Shown here one piece after another: positions 7,384 to 14,741 of a stretch of 64,000 nt of DNA. The notes beneath the pieces were generated by a model that made no database searches, had not been told where the DNA came from, and saw only the letters and a program-made list of their open reading frames with translations. How positions within the stretch are numbered: position 1 is the stretch's first letter; every line of letters starts with the position of its first letter. Source of the DNA: Pseudoclavibacter sp. RFBB5 (lineage in GTDB: Bacteria; Actinomycetota; Actinomycetes; Actinomycetales; Microbacteriaceae); contig NZ_PSTZ01000007.1 in the NCBI RefSeq assembly GCF_002931555.1, positions 1 through 64,000 on the forward strand. Reading direction: 5' to 3'. The position numbers and the translations under genes were made by a program.

Positions 7384-8643
7384 TCAGAGTCTTGCACCGA
7401 CGTCCGACATCAGCCGAACGACGTGCACCAGGTCACCCTCCTGCACGCGCTCGACGCTCGCATCGACGATGGCGTAGCCGTTCGCGTCGGCGAGGCTGCC
7501 CACGAGGTGCGAGCCGGACCCACGGGCGGCTGCCGGGGAGACCAGGACTCCCGCATCGGTGAGGCGGATGCGTGCGGGCAGGTACTGGCGGCGCCCCGGC
7601 GGGGTGCGCCATCCGGTCTCGGCTCGCGCGCTCAGCCGCGGATCCTCGACGAGGGATGCGCCTTGCAGCGCGCGCAGACACGGCCGCACGAACACGAGGA
7701 ATGAGACCCAGGCGCTCACGGGGTTGCCGGGGAGGCCGAACACGAGGGGGCCGGGCTCGCCCGCTCCGACCCAGGGGTCACCGAGGCGGCCGAAGCCCTG
7801 CGGCTTGCCCGGCTGCATGGCGACCTTCTCGAAGCTCACCTGGCCGCCGGGAGAGAGGAGCTCCTTGACGGGGTCGTAGGCGCCCATGCTCACACCACCC
7901 GTGAGCACGATGACGTCGCACCGGCCGGCGAGCCGCCGAAGCGCCGTGTCGAGGTCGGCGATGTCGTCGGAGACCCTGACGACCTCGACGAGCTCCGCAC
8001 CGTGCTCGATGGCGAGCGAGGAGATGAGCAGCGAGTTGGAATCAGGGATCTGGCCGCGGTCGAGCGGCTCGCCAGGGGCGACGAGCTCGCTGCCCGTGGC
8101 GATGACGGCGACTCGAGGGCGTCGAGCCACGGCGATGCTGCCGTAGCCGGCGGATGCCAGCGCGGAGAGCACCTCGGCTCCGGCGCGTGACCCGGCCGAG
8201 ACGAGCGCATCACCCGGCTGGCGGTCCTCCCCAGCCGAGCGGATGTGCACGCCGGGGGCGGCGGGGGTGGTGACGCTCACTCGACGCTCGCCTCCGTCCG
8301 TCGCCTCGACGGGCACGATCGCATCGGCGTCCGCCGGGACGGGTGCACCGGTCATGATGCGTGCGGCCTGCCCCGGCGAGAGGGCTGGGTCCGCCGACGC
8401 GCCGGCGGGCAGATCAGCGACGACCTCGAGGGTGACGGGGGTGTCCGCGCTCGCGGTGGCCACGTCGGCGGAGCGCACCGCGTAGCCGTCCATTGCGGAG
8501 TTCGTCCACGGCGGCAGCGCGTACCTCGAGGCGACGGTCTCGGCGATGACGCGCCCGTGGGCTGCCGCGAGCGCAACGGTCTCGCTCGACAGGGGCCGTG
8601 TCTCCGCGAGCACGCGAGCCAGCTGGGTCTCGACCTCGATCAT
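7384..8643 (-). CDS. moeA: Molybdopterin molybdenumtransferase
   Basis: 419-residue MoeA, which hydrolyses adenylyl-molybdopterin and inserts molybdate. Seen are ALPPWTNSAMDGYAVR (about residues 42-57), the molybdate-site region ADAIVPVEATDGGE, RVAVIATGSELVAPGE with the DRGQIPDSNSLLI block, the MPT-binding VIVLTGGVSMGAYDPVKE loop (about residues 240-257) and FGLPGNPVSAWVSF. Length and order of the four domains are normal. The start overlaps the moeB stop by ATGA and the stop lies 2 bases from moaC, placing it firmly in the minus-strand operon. Works with MogA encoded just across the locus. Confidence 0.96.
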   Translation of the reverse strand: MIEVETQLARVLAETRPLSSETVALAAAHGRVIAETVASRYALPPWTNSAMDGYAVRSADVATASADTPVTLEVVADLPAGASADPALSPGQAARIMTGAPVPADADAIVPVEATDGGERRVSVTTPAAPGVHIRSAGEDRQPGDALVSAGSRAGAEVLSALASAGYGSIAVARRPRVAVIATGSELVAPGEPLDRGQIPDSNSLLISSLAIEHGAELVEVVRVSDDIADLDTALRRLAGRCDVIVLTGGVSMGAYDPVKELLSPGGQVSFEKVAMQPGKPQGFGRLGDPWVGAGEPGPLVFGLPGNPVSAWVSFLVFVRPCLRALQGASLVEDPRLSARAETGWRTPPGRRQYLPARIRLTDAGVLVSPAAARGSGSHLVGSLADANGYAIVDASVERVQEGDLVHVVRLMSDVGARL

Positions 8644-9854
8644 GCGAGCGTCCCGGCCTGAGCTGCGTCGGCGTCCGGCAGTCCGGTTGGGGCCCGGAGC
8701 AGGCTGAGCGCCGACGGCTGGACGACGCGCACCTCGTAGCCGTGCGGGGCGAGCAGCAGCGCGGCACGTCGTGCCCGCGTCGCCGAGACGCAGTAGAGGT
8801 TGAGCGGTGTGGGGACCTCGGCCTCATCTTCACGCAGGAGGTGGCGCAGGCGAGCGGTCAGAGCCTCTGGCTCTCGCTCGAGGTGGATCAGCTCGCTGAG
8901 CGGGAGGGAATGGGCACCGGGGATCGCGTCGACCGCGTACTCGTCCGGCTCTCGCACGTCGACGAAGTGGCCGCGCGCGTCCCGGGTCGGGTCGAAATCG
9001 AGCGGGCTCGGCTGTCCTGGTGGGGACGCCGCCGGCTGATCCCGGGCAGCGGTCCGCGCCGAGGGCTGTGCGGGGAGCTGCTGGGGGACCGCGCGCAGCG
9101 GCAGCTCGGAGACGCGCATCGTGAGCGCCTCGACCACGACGAGCCTGCCGAGCAGCACCTCGCCGATGCCTGTGACGAGCTTGATCGCCTCGACCGCCAT
9201 CATCGAGCCGACGATGCCGCAGAGCGCGCCGAGCACGCCGGCCTCGGCGCAGGACGGCACGGACCCGGCGGGCGGCGGCTCCGGGAAGACGTCCCGCAGC
9301 GTGACGCCGACGGCGGGGGCAGGCGGCGCCGACCAGAACACGCTGAGCTGCGCGTCGAAGCGAAGCACAGACCCCCACACGAGGGGGAGGCCGAGATGCT
9401 CGCAGGCGTCGGCGACGGCGTAGCGGGTCCCGAAGTTGTCTGCCCCGTCGAGCACCAGGTCGTAGCCGCCGAGGATGCGCGTCGCGTTGGACTCGTCGAG
9501 CCGCTCGTCATGTTCGATGACGGTGACGTCCGGCGCGAGCTCGCGGAGGCTGCGGGCAGCGCTCGCGGTCTTGCGAGCGCCGACGTCGCCGATGCCGTGG
9601 ATGACCTGCCGGTGCAGGTTGCTCGGCTCGACCGCATCCGCGTCGATGATGCCGACCGTGCCGACCCCGGCGGCCGCGAGGTACTGCAGGGCGGGGGCTC
9701 CGAGGCCGCCGGCGCCGAGCACGGCGACCCTGCTCGCCGCGAGGCGACGCTGCCCGATCTCGCCGAGCTCCGGCAGGCGGCGCTGGCGTGCCGTGCGGGC
9801 GAGCTCGTCACCACCGAGTTCAGGGGAGGGGTCGACAAGCGGGGCGAGACGCAT
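8640..9854 (-). CDS. moeB: MoeB-type adenylyltransferase with rhodanese domain
   Basis: 404-residue fusion that should adenylylate the C-terminal glycine of MoaD and pass sulfur to it. Residues 20-260 are the ThiF/MoeB fold: AVLGAGGLGAPALQYLAAAG, the DADAVEPSNLHRQ strip and DGADNFGTRYAVADAC. PSCAEAGVLGALCG keeps the conserved catalytic-cysteine region. Residues about 300-385 are a rhodanese domain (VDVREPDEYAVDAIPGAHSLP and the active-site-type LYCVSATRA). Both CxxC zinc motifs of E. coli-type MoeB are missing: the usual CYRC before the FPEPPP block reads TLRD, and no CPxC follows. It heads the operon; a TAGGGT -10 box 6 bases before ATG 9854 and no ribosome site indicate a leaderless message. 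Confidence 0.92.
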   Translation of the reverse strand: MRLAPLVDPSPELGGDELARTARQRRLPELGEIGQRRLAASRVAVLGAGGLGAPALQYLAAAGVGTVGIIDADAVEPSNLHRQVIHGIGDVGARKTASAARSLRELAPDVTVIEHDERLDESNATRILGGYDLVLDGADNFGTRYAVADACEHLGLPLVWGSVLRFDAQLSVFWSAPPAPAVGVTLRDVFPEPPPAGSVPSCAEAGVLGALCGIVGSMMAVEAIKLVTGIGEVLLGRLVVVEALTMRVSELPLRAVPQQLPAQPSARTAARDQPAASPPGQPSPLDFDPTRDARGHFVDVREPDEYAVDAIPGAHSLPLSELIHLEREPEALTARLRHLLREDEAEVPTPLNLYCVSATRARRAALLLAPHGYEVRVVQPSALSLLRAPTGLPDADAAQAGTLA

Positions 9855-9860
9855 GGCGTC

Positions 9861-9866
9861 ACCCTA
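9861..9866 (-). promoter_or_regulatory. -10 box for the leaderless moeB operon
   Basis: On the minus strand TAGGGT (9866-9861) is followed by GACGCC and then the moeB ATG. The 6-base distance and lack of a Shine-Dalgarno site point to transcription starting at the start codon. Confidence 0.5.
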
Positions 9867-9938
9867 CCGCCGCATCCCGAGCCGCCCGGGACCGGCGTCG
9901 TTCCGGTGCAGGTCCGCGTGCGGATGCGCGGGGGCGGC

Positions 9939-9944
9939 TAGCAT
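9939..9944 (+). promoter_or_regulatory. -10 box for leaderless fdhD
   Basis: TAGCAT is followed by GGGCGC and GTG 9951. There is no ribosome site, so fdhD is probably leaderless. It lies 72 bp from the oppositely oriented moeB -10 box. Confidence 0.5.
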
Positions 9945-9950
9945 GGGCGC

Positions 9951-10805
9951 GTGGGTCGGATCACGGTGCGGCGAAGCGTCACGCGGCTGAGTCTCGGGAA
10001 GCCCCCGAGCCGGAAGGCCGACTTCCTCGCGGCCGAAGAGCCCCTCGAGATCCGCGTCGGAGGCCAGCAGCTCGCGATCACCATGCGCACGCCTGGCAAC
10101 GACTTCGAGCTCGCGGCGGGTTTCCTCGTCTCGGAGGGGGTCATCGCCCGAGGCGATCAGTTCCGGTCAGCGATGTACTGCGCGGGCGCCGACGGCACTG
10201 CCGACGGGCTCAACACCTACAACGTGCTCGACGTGCTCCTGTCGGCGGACACCCCGCAGCCTGACCCCGACCTCGCGCGCAACTTCTACACGACCAGCTC
10301 GTGTGGGCTCTGCGGCAAGGCGAGCATCGACGCCGTCGAGCTGACCTCCAGCTACGAGGTGGCGAGCGACCCGGTGACGCTTGATGCGGGGCTGCTCGTG
10401 ACGTTCCCCGACAAGCTCCGCGAGCAGCAGGCGGTGTTCGAGAAGACGGGCGGCCTGCACGCCGCCGCGCTCTTCGACGCCGCCACCGGCAGGCTGCTCG
10501 TGCTGCGCGAGGACGTCGGCCGCCACAACGCCGTCGACAAGGTCGTCGGCTGGGCCGTGCAGAACGACCGGCTGCCCCTCACTGGAACGGTGCTGCAGGT
10601 CTCAGGGCGATCGAGCTTCGAGCTCGTGCAGAAGGCCAAGATGGCGGGCATCCCCATCCTCGCCGCCGTCTCCGCGCCGTCATCGCTCGCCGCCGAGCTC
10701 GCCGAAGCCGGCGGCATGACGCTGATCGGCTTCCTCCGCGGGGAGTCGATGGTCATCTACTCGCGCCCCGACCGCATCCTGCCCACGGAAGAGGTCAAGG
10801 CATGA
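9951..10805 (+). CDS. fdhD: Formate dehydrogenase accessory sulfurtransferase
   Basis: 284-residue FdhD, which passes sulfur from a cysteine desulfurase to the bis-MGD cofactor of formate dehydrogenase. The two cysteines of the mobile loop appear as SSCGLCGKASI (C118 and C121). Other family blocks are AAEEPLEIRVGG, TPGNDFELAAGFLVSEGV, REDVGRHNAVDKVVGWA and the closing GFLRGESMVIYSRPDRI. It implies a bis-MGD formate dehydrogenase elsewhere in the genome, since none is in this window. Its stop overlaps the next gene (ATGA). GTG 9951 is supported by the -10 box 6 bases upstream. Confidence 0.95.
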   Translation: MGRITVRRSVTRLSLGKPPSRKADFLAAEEPLEIRVGGQQLAITMRTPGNDFELAAGFLVSEGVIARGDQFRSAMYCAGADGTADGLNTYNVLDVLLSADTPQPDPDLARNFYTTSSCGLCGKASIDAVELTSSYEVASDPVTLDAGLLVTFPDKLREQQAVFEKTGGLHAAALFDAATGRLLVLREDVGRHNAVDKVVGWAVQNDRLPLTGTVLQVSGRSSFELVQKAKMAGIPILAAVSAPSSLAAELAEAGGMTLIGFLRGESMVIYSRPDRILPTEEVKA

Positions 10806-11284
10806 GCGTCGACGCCTGGGAGAGCTTCTTCGTCGCCACGGTCGGCGCTGGCGCAGCCCTGGCCGGGCTCATCATCGTGGCGATGTCGGTGAACGTCGCG
10901 ATGATCATCAAGATCAAGAGCATGCCGTCGAGGGCAGGCGCGACCATCGCGTCCCTGCTGCTCATCGTCATCGTCGGAGCGGCCGGCCTCATCCCCGGCA
11001 TCAGCAACATGGCGTTCGGCGGTGTGACACTCGCCGTCACGCTGGTCGTGGCGGCGCTGTACTGGCGCACGAGCGTCATCGGCTTCAGGAATCCGAACGG
11101 GCACCTGCGCGAGCACATCCTCCGTGTGGCGTTCACCGTCCTGCAGCTCCTGCCGATGCTCATCGGCGGAGTCCTCGCGTTCGGAACGTGGGAGGCGCTC
11201 TCCTGGGTGGCCGCTGGGTTCCTCCTCACCTTCGCCGGGGCGACCCTCAACGCGTGGGTGCTGCTCGTCGAGATCCTCCGGTAG
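10802..11284 (+). CDS. Small integral membrane protein, function unknown
   Basis: 160-residue membrane protein with about five hydrophobic helices (roughly residues 12-35, 45-65, 70-88, 108-128 and 132-155) and the start MSVDAWESFFVATVGAGAALAGLIIVAMS, a pattern seen in uncharacterised actinobacterial membrane proteins. ATG 10802 overlaps the fdhD stop, so it is cotranscribed and coupled with fdhD. No conserved polar or metal-binding residues stand out. A role in formate or molybdenum metabolism is only guilt by association. Confidence 0.75.
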   Translation: MSVDAWESFFVATVGAGAALAGLIIVAMSVNVAMIIKIKSMPSRAGATIASLLLIVIVGAAGLIPGISNMAFGGVTLAVTLVVAALYWRTSVIGFRNPNGHLREHILRVAFTVLQLLPMLIGGVLAFGTWEALSWVAAGFLLTFAGATLNAWVLLVEILR

Positions 11285-11383
11285 CGCCGCGAGCTCGCGC
11301 TCAGCCGACGATCCTGAGCGCACCTGCGGGTCGAAAGCGGACTCGACGGACGCATCTGCGGTTCACCGTGAGAAGATGCCCCC

Positions 11384-11797
11384 ATGCCAGAACAGCGATA
11401 CCGCGTCAGCGAGGCAGCCTCGCTCCTCGGAGTCAGCGATGACACCCTGCGACGCTGGGGCGCGAGCGGCCGCCTCGACCTCGAGGGCGAGGCTGGCGCG
11501 AAGACGGTCTCCGGCGTGCAGCTCGCCTCCCTCGCGAAGGAGCTCGCGGAGAGCGACGCGCGCGGTGACCTCGTGGAGCTGCCACCCGCATCCGCTCGCA
11601 ACCGGATGCGCGGCATCGTCACGAAGCTGACGCTCGACACCGTCATGGCCCAGGTCGACGTCCAGGCGGGGCCATTCAGAATCGTCTCACTGGTCTCGCG
11701 CGAGGCCGTCGACGAGCTCGGCCTCGTGGTCGGAAGCCTTGTCGTGGCGAGCGTGAAGGCCACCAACGTGGGAATCGAAGGAGTGCACAGTGCGTAA
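11384..11797 (+). CDS. HTH-TOBE molybdate-responsive regulator
   Basis: 137-residue two-domain protein. Residues 4-50 are a MerR/excisionase-like HTH (YRVSEAASLLGVSDDTLRRWGASGRLDLE); residues about 72-135 are a single Mop/TOBE domain (RNRMRGIVTKLTLDTVMAQVDVQAGPFRIVSLVSREAVDEL and LVVASVKATNV), the fold that binds molybdate in ModE and ModC. It therefore probably reports cytoplasmic molybdate to control modABC. It overlaps modA by 8 bases, so it is the first gene of the transport operon. No ribosome site is seen; GAAGAT 6 bases before ATG 11384 may be a weak leaderless -10 box. Confidence 0.85.
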   Translation: MPEQRYRVSEAASLLGVSDDTLRRWGASGRLDLEGEAGAKTVSGVQLASLAKELAESDARGDLVELPPASARNRMRGIVTKLTLDTVMAQVDVQAGPFRIVSLVSREAVDELGLVVGSLVVASVKATNVGIEGVHSA

Positions 11798-12626
11798 GAC
11801 GCGGAGACTCGGGATGGTGCGCGCGCTCGCCGCCTCCGCTGGCGCGCTTCTGCTGGCTGCCCTGGCGGGCTGCGCGCCCGCAGGTGGTCCGGCGACACCT
11901 TCCGGCAGCGCCGACCCCATGCCATCGCCCACCGAGACAGGCCCGACCGGTACCGTCACCGTCTACGCGGCCGCCTCGCTCACCGAGACGTTCACGCAGC
12001 TGGCGGAGGAGTTCGAGGCCGACCACCCCGGCGTCACGGTGACGCTCAACTTCGGTGGCAGCCCGACGCTGGCCGAGCAGATCGTGACGGGCGGGGCGCC
12101 CGTCGACGTCTTCGCATCCGCGAACGACACGACGATGAGGACGGTCGTGGATGCGGGGCTTGTCGAGTGGACACCGGCGACGTTCACCCGCAACGCGCTG
12201 GTCATCGTGACCCCGGAAGGAAACCCGGCTGGCATCACGGGGCTGAAGGATTTCGCCGATCCCAAGCTCAAGATCGCGCTCTGCGACGAAGAGGTGCCAT
12301 GCGGCGCCGCCGCGGCGAAGATCTTCGAGCAGACCGACATCGTGCCGAAGCCGGACACCCTCGAGAGCGACGTCAAGGCAGTGCTCACGAAGGTGAGTCT
12401 CGGGGAGGTCGACGCCGGCCTCGTCTACGCGACCGACGCGAAGTCGGCGGCTCTCGAGGTCGACCCGATCGAGTTCCCTGAAGCGCTCGACGCTGTCAAC
12501 AACTACGGCATCGTCCCGCTCAAGGCGGCGCCGAACCCTGAGGCGGCGGCCGCGTTCACCGAGTTCATCTTGACGGCCCGCGGCGTCGAGGTCTTCGAGG
12601 AAGCCGGCTTCCTCAGCCTGACATGA
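11790..12626 (+). CDS. modA: Molybdate ABC transporter binding lipoprotein
   Basis: 278-residue periplasmic-type binding protein. A lipoprotein signal LLLAALAGC (cysteine at about residue 28) anchors it to the membrane, followed by a Pro/Ser/Thr-rich linker. The mature part has TVTVYAAASLTETF, LNFGGSPTLAEQIVTGGAPVDVFASAN and DAGLVYATDAKSA, the serine and tyrosine positions that hold the oxyanion in ModA. A cysteine pair in LCDEEVPCGAAA is typical of actinobacterial versions. GTG 11790 overlaps the regulator by 8 bases; the stop overlaps modB (ATGA). Tungstate as an alternative ligand cannot be excluded. Confidence 0.94.
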   Translation: MRKTRRLGMVRALAASAGALLLAALAGCAPAGGPATPSGSADPMPSPTETGPTGTVTVYAAASLTETFTQLAEEFEADHPGVTVTLNFGGSPTLAEQIVTGGAPVDVFASANDTTMRTVVDAGLVEWTPATFTRNALVIVTPEGNPAGITGLKDFADPKLKIALCDEEVPCGAAAAKIFEQTDIVPKPDTLESDVKAVLTKVSLGEVDAGLVYATDAKSAALEVDPIEFPEALDAVNNYGIVPLKAAPNPEAAAAFTEFILTARGVEVFEEAGFLSLT

Positions 12627-13492
12627 CCGGGATGAGCCGCCGCCCGCCTGCGGCGCTGACGCCCTTCGCGCTCGTGGCTCTGGCGCTGCTCGCGCTGCCC
12701 ATCCTGGCCCTCGTCCTCCGCGTGCCGTGGGCTGAGTTCCCGGAGATCGTCGCTCAGCCGGTCGTCGGCCAGGCCCTGTGGCTCTCGCTCTCCTGCGCCG
12801 TCGTGGCGACGGCCGTCTGCCTGGTCATCGGGGTGCCGCTCGCGTGGTGGCTCGTCTCGCTCGCGGAGCTGCCAGGTCAGCGCCTCTATCGCGTGGTCCG
12901 GGTGCTGGTGCTTGTGCCGCTTGTGCTCCCGCCGGTCGTCGGTGGCCTCGCACTGCTGCTCCTCTTCGGCCGCTCCGGCCTGCTCGGCGCCCCGATCGCC
13001 CAGCTCACCGGGTTCAGCCTTCCGTTCACGAGCGCCGCGGTTGTCGTCGCCCAGACGTTCGTGGCCTTGCCGTTCCTCGTCATCGCTGTCGAGGGGGCGC
13101 TGCTCGGGGCGGACCGCCGGGTCGAGGACGCGGCGGCGACGCTCGGCGCGACCCGCTGGTTCACCTTCTCGCGGGTCACGCTGCCGATGGTCGGGCCTGC
13201 GATCGGGGCCGGTGCGGTGCTCGCCTTCGCCCGCGCCCTCGGCGAGTTCGGCGCGACCATCACCCTCGCGGGCAGCCTCCCCGGGGTCACTCGGACGATG
13301 CCGATCTCCACCTACCTCGCCATGCAGTCGGATCCGGATGCGGCGATCGCCCTCGCGCTCCTGCTCCTGCTCGTCTCGGTCGTCGTGCTCTTCGCGTTGC
13401 GGGGTCGCTGGGTGTCCGGCGTCGCAGGGACTCCAGCGGTGCTCGGCGCCTCGGCGTCGGTGCGCGCGAGGGGTTCGGGGCGGCGCGGATGA
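12623..13492 (+). CDS. modB: Molybdate ABC transporter permease
   Basis: 289-residue permease with six or so transmembrane helices. The EAA loop that contacts ModC is visible as EDAAATLGATRWFTFSRVTLPMVGPAIGAGAVLAFARALGEF, and GSLPGVTRTMPISTYLAM follows, characteristic of ModB/CysTW-type permeases. It starts ATGA-overlapped with modA and ends ATGA-overlapped with modC, so the three are tightly coupled. The N-terminus has a basic SRRPP stretch before the first helix. Length is somewhat above that of proteobacterial ModB. Confidence 0.94.
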   Translation: MTGMSRRPPAALTPFALVALALLALPILALVLRVPWAEFPEIVAQPVVGQALWLSLSCAVVATAVCLVIGVPLAWWLVSLAELPGQRLYRVVRVLVLVPLVLPPVVGGLALLLLFGRSGLLGAPIAQLTGFSLPFTSAAVVVAQTFVALPFLVIAVEGALLGADRRVEDAAATLGATRWFTFSRVTLPMVGPAIGAGAVLAFARALGEFGATITLAGSLPGVTRTMPISTYLAMQSDPDAAIALALLLLLVSVVVLFALRGRWVSGVAGTPAVLGASASVRARGSGRRG

Positions 13493-14646
13493 GCGCGGGG
13501 CTGGCCATCCGCGCGAGCGTCGCCGTCGGCGGCTTCCACGCGAGCTACGAGCTCGAGGTGCGGCCGGGCGAGGTGCTCGCCGTGCTCGGCCCGAACGGGG
13601 CAGGCAAGTCGACGCTCCTGCGCGCGATCGCCGGCCTCGCGGCACTCGAACGGGGAACATTGGAGCTTGGGGGCCGTCTCGCGGAGGAGGCGCCGGGGGG
13701 CGTCCGGCTCGGCGCGCGGGAGCGACAGCTCGGCGTCGTCTTCCAGGACTACGTCCTCTTCGGCCACCTCAGCGCGCTCGACAACGTCGCCTTCGGGCTG
13801 CGCGCTCGGGGAATCGGCCGCGGCGAGGCGCGCCGAGTCGCCGCCGAATGGCTGGAGCGCCTCGGCATCCACGACCTCGCGTCTCGTCGCCCTGCCCAGC
13901 TCTCGGGAGGGCAGGCGCAGAAGGTTGCGCTCGCCCGGGCGCTGGCGACCTCGCCTCGTGTCCTGCTGCTCGACGAGCCCCTCTCCGCCCTCGACGTGGA
14001 GTCTCGCTCGGAAGTTCGTGCCGAGCTGCGCCGCGTGCTCGCGGATTTCGAGGGTGCGACCCTCGTCGTCACGCACGACCCGGCGGATGCTGCTGCGCTG
14101 GCCGACAGGATCGCGATCGTCGAAGGAGGCGCGATCACGCAGCTCAGCACACCGGAAGCCATCGCCGCGGGGCCGGCGACCGCCTACGTCGCGGCGCTTG
14201 TCGGGCGAACCGGGTTCGAGGTGGAGTTGCGGGAGCCGGGGCTCGCGACGCACAGCGATCTCGGTGAGATCCGTGGCCACCTCGTCGGCCAGGCGGGCGC
14301 GCCAGGGGAGTCTGACGGGCGGGCCGGACCGGGCGAGCCGCTGTTCGCGAGCATCCGCACTGACCGTCTTGAGCTCGTCCTCCCCGGTGCGGACGATGCT
14401 CTGGGGCCTGTCGCCCAGGCCCGGCCGCTCGCCCCGAACACCTGGCACGCTGAAGTCCTGCGCCTCGAGCGCGACCTCGGCTCCGTGACGGCTACACTCC
14501 TTCTTGGCGAAGAGCAGACGACGCCCCGCCTCACGGCGCGGCTTCCGCTCGACACCGGCTCGCGCATTCCAGGGGGACTGCGAGAACGCCAGTCGGTGAT
14601 CGTCCACCTTCCACCCGCTCACGTCGCCTTCGCCGCGACCCGCTGA
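13489..14646 (+). CDS. modC: Molybdate ABC transporter ATPase
   Basis: 385-residue ATP-binding subunit powering molybdate import. Walker A GPNGAGKST (about residues 33-41), a Q-loop in VVFQDYVLF, the signature LSGGQAQKVALARAL, Walker B LLLDEPLSALD and the switch histidine in VVTHD are all intact. The region after residue about 240 is a diverged C-terminal regulatory part that may hold one or two Mop-like folds (LFASIRTDRLELVLPG and NTWHAEVLRLERDLG). ATG 13489 overlaps the modB stop; longer readings upstream in this frame are shadow of modB. Last gene of the operon. Confidence 0.94.
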   Translation: MSAGLAIRASVAVGGFHASYELEVRPGEVLAVLGPNGAGKSTLLRAIAGLAALERGTLELGGRLAEEAPGGVRLGARERQLGVVFQDYVLFGHLSALDNVAFGLRARGIGRGEARRVAAEWLERLGIHDLASRRPAQLSGGQAQKVALARALATSPRVLLLDEPLSALDVESRSEVRAELRRVLADFEGATLVVTHDPADAAALADRIAIVEGGAITQLSTPEAIAAGPATAYVAALVGRTGFEVELREPGLATHSDLGEIRGHLVGQAGAPGESDGRAGPGEPLFASIRTDRLELVLPGADDALGPVAQARPLAPNTWHAEVLRLERDLGSVTATLLLGEEQTTPRLTARLPLDTGSRIPGGLRERQSVIVHLPPAHVAFAATR

Positions 14647-14693
14647 GCGACGCGCCGGGGAATGCCGCGCGCGCTTTCAGCGTTAGGAGCGAA

Positions 14694-14713
14694 CGTGCGG
14701 GCGTGCCCGCACG
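14694..14713. promoter_or_regulatory. Palindrome upstream of the MFS pump
   Basis: CGTGCGGGCGTGCCCGCACG is a perfect 9-bp inverted repeat around a 2-base centre, 28 bases before GTG 14742 of the efflux pump. Size and position suit a dimeric repressor; no regulator gene is adjacent, so the binding protein is unknown. Confidence 0.45.
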
Positions 14714-14741
14714 CCAAGATCTGAACCTCTCAAGGAGTACT

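Noticed and set aside
3541-14646. Moco riboswitch in the molybdenum locus
   Set aside because: The mogA, moeB and fdhD units start leaderless, leaving no room for a structured leader.
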